Position numbers and translations under genes: made by a program. From positions 9,300,001-9,364,000 of the forward strand of contig NC_066283.1 of assembly GCF_905404315.1 (NCBI RefSeq): a stretch of 64,000 nt of DNA. Reading direction: 5' to 3'. Below the pieces are notes generated by a model that was given only the letters and a program-made list of their open reading frames with translations, had not been told where the DNA came from and ran no database searches. This DNA comes from Leptidea sinapis (Eukaryota; Arthropoda; Insecta; Lepidoptera; Pieridae). This document shows positions 62,401 through 64,000 of the stretch, piece by piece; position 1 is the stretch's first letter; each line of letters opens with the position of its first letter.

Positions 62401-63760
62401 AGAGAAAGATTTTGTGGACAGTTTTCAAATCCAAGATGGCCGCCGCTCAAAAGTATGATAACTACATTATGGGTATCGTATCCCAGGTTCTCGAGGGTGC
62501 TGAGAACGAGTTTGTGATCATTTTTCCAATCCAAGATGGCCGCCGCTCAAAAGTATGATAACTACATTATGGGTATTGTAACCCAGGTTCTCGAGGGTGC
62601 TGAGAACAATTTTGTGATCATTTTTCATATCCAAGATGGCCGCCGCACAAAATTATGATTTCCGCAATATGGATATCGTACCCGAGGTTCTCGAGGGTGC
62701 AGAGAAAGATTTTGTGGTCATTTTTCAAATCCAAGATGGCCGCCGCACAAAATTATATTTTCACCAATGTGGATATCGTGTCCGAGGTTCTCGAAGGTGC
62801 GGAAAACAATTTTGGGATCATTTTTAAATCTGAGATGGCCGCCGCTCAATAGAATGAAAACTAGATTATGGGAATCGTATCCTAGGTTCTCGAGGGTGCA
62901 GAGAAAGATTTTGTGGTCATTTTCCAAATCCTAGATTGCCGCCGCACAAAATTATGATTTCAGCAATATTGATATCGTACCCGAGGTTCTCGAGGGTGCA
63001 GAGAAAGATTTTGTGATCATTTTTCAAATCCAAGATGGCCGCCGCACAAAATTATATTTTCACTAATGTGGATATCGTGTCCGAGGTTCTCGAAGGTGCA
63101 GAAAACTATTTTGGGATCATTTTTAAATCGGAGATGGTCGCCGCTCAAAAGAATGATAACTAGATTATGGGAATCGTATCCTAGGTTCTCGAGGGTGCAG
63201 AGAAAGATTTGGTGATCATTTTTCAAATCCAAGATGGCTGCCGCACAAAATTATGATTTCAGCAATATGGATATCGTATCCTAGGTTCTCGAGAGTGCAG
63301 AAAACAATTTTGGGATCATTTTCAAATCCAAGATGGCCGCCGCTCAAAAGTATGATAACTACATTATGGGTATCGTATCCCAGGTTCTCGAGGGTGCTGA
63401 GAACAATTTTGGGATCATTTTTAAATCCCAGATGGCCGCCGCTCAAAAGTATGATGACTAGATTATGGGTATCGTATCAGAGGTTCTCGAGGGTGCTGAG
63501 AACGATTTTGTGATCATTATTCAAATCCTAGATTGCCGCCGCACAAAATTATGATTTCAGCAATATGGATATCGTACCCGAGGTTCTCGAGGGTGCAGAG
63601 AAAGATTTTGTGGACAGTTTTCAAATCCAAGATGGCCGCCGCACAAAATTATGATTTCAGCAATATGGATATCGTACCCGAGGTTTTCGAAGGTGCAAAG
63701 AACGATTTTGTGATCATTTTTCAAATCCAAGATGGCCGCCGCTCAAAAGTATGATAACTA
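56451..63760. repeat. Alternating 2.59-kb and 1.9-kb higher-order units
   Basis: Marker monomers at 56451, 59044, 60939 and 63533 are 2593, 1895 and 2594 bp apart. The long units carry about seven additional monomers (around 57.0-57.67 and 61.47-62.16 kb). Units from 57148 onward also match 61637 onward at offset 4489. Near-identity across these blocks suggests very recent amplification. Confidence 0.86.
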
Positions 63761-64000
63761 CATTATGGGTATCGTACCAGAGGTTCTCGAGGGTGCTGAG
63801 AACGATTTTGTGACCATTTTTCAAATCCAAGATGGCCGTTGCACAAAAATATGTATTAAGCAATATGGATATGGTGTCCGAGGTTCTCGAGGGTGAAAAA
63901 AACAATTTTGGGATCATTTTTAAATCCGAGATGGCCGCCGCTCAAAAGTATGATGACTAGATTATGGGTATCGTATCAGAGGTTCTCGAGGGTGCTGAGA

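Larger units (their letters stand above)
15884..64000. repeat. 100-bp satellite array, main block (48 kb, uninterrupted)
   Basis: About 480 head-to-tail monomers in one orientation, with no transposon, gene or unrelated insert visible. The array runs off the right edge. Spacing is 98-101 bp with rare single-base losses. Large blocks are near-identical copies of each other (listed separately). Long open frames on both strands arise because the monomer has few stops and rotates frame by one base per repeat. They do not share a conserved start-to-stop unit and are not called as genes. Confidence 0.97.

Noticed and set aside
15884..64000. Many open frames of 60-147 codons on both strands in the satellite
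   Set aside because: They begin and end at fixed points of the monomer, overlap on both strands, and depend on chance variants that remove the TATGA stop. Frame rotates with each repeat, so no constant protein is encoded.

Overview
This is eukaryotic, probably arthropod (insect-like), repetitive DNA. About 90% of the window is one tandem satellite with a 100-bp monomer. It is interrupted in one zone by two related copies of a non-LTR (LINE-type) retrotransposon. There are no host single-copy genes, tRNAs, rRNAs, CRISPR arrays or prokaryotic-style operons. The arthropod guess rests on the retrotransposon type (RNase H-bearing, jockey/I/LOA-like, with an AAT-repeat tail) and on undepleted CpG in the satellite. 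The species cannot be named from the sequence.

Layout: 1-6916 satellite; 6917-12093 a 5.2-kb nearly full-length element on the + strand (5'UTR, ORF1, ORF2 with endonuclease, reverse transcriptase, RNase H and a C-terminal Cys/His motif, short 3'UTR, AAT tail), flanked by a 10-bp target-site duplication; 12094-14898 satellite; 14899-15883 a 985-bp internally deleted copy of the same element at the same phase of the monomer; 15884-64000 uninterrupted satellite.

The satellite has two main monomer types that often alternate. Type A continues after GCCGCCGC with TCAAAAGTATGATAAC; type B continues with ACAAAATTATGATTTCAG. Above the dimer there is a nested hierarchy of tandem duplications. Comparing marker variants gives constant offsets of 499, 799, 1198, 1397, 1895, 1996, 2594, 3393, 4187, 4787/4887 and 6187/6287 bp, plus a distant copy at 22,642 bp. 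These are almost whole multiples of the monomer, as expected from in-register unequal exchange. Open frames along the satellite are by-products of a low-stop repeat whose length is 1 modulo 3; I do not annotate them as genes.

The long element looks dead. ORF2 has a stop inside the endonuclease SDH motif. The RT motif A segment with its catalytic Asp appears to have been deleted in frame. A conserved RNase H His is Gln, while the short copy still has His there. Uninterrupted paralogous sites elsewhere in the array show the insertion site before integration. They suggest one insertion into one higher-order unit, followed by segmental duplication and a microhomology-type internal deletion to give the short copy.
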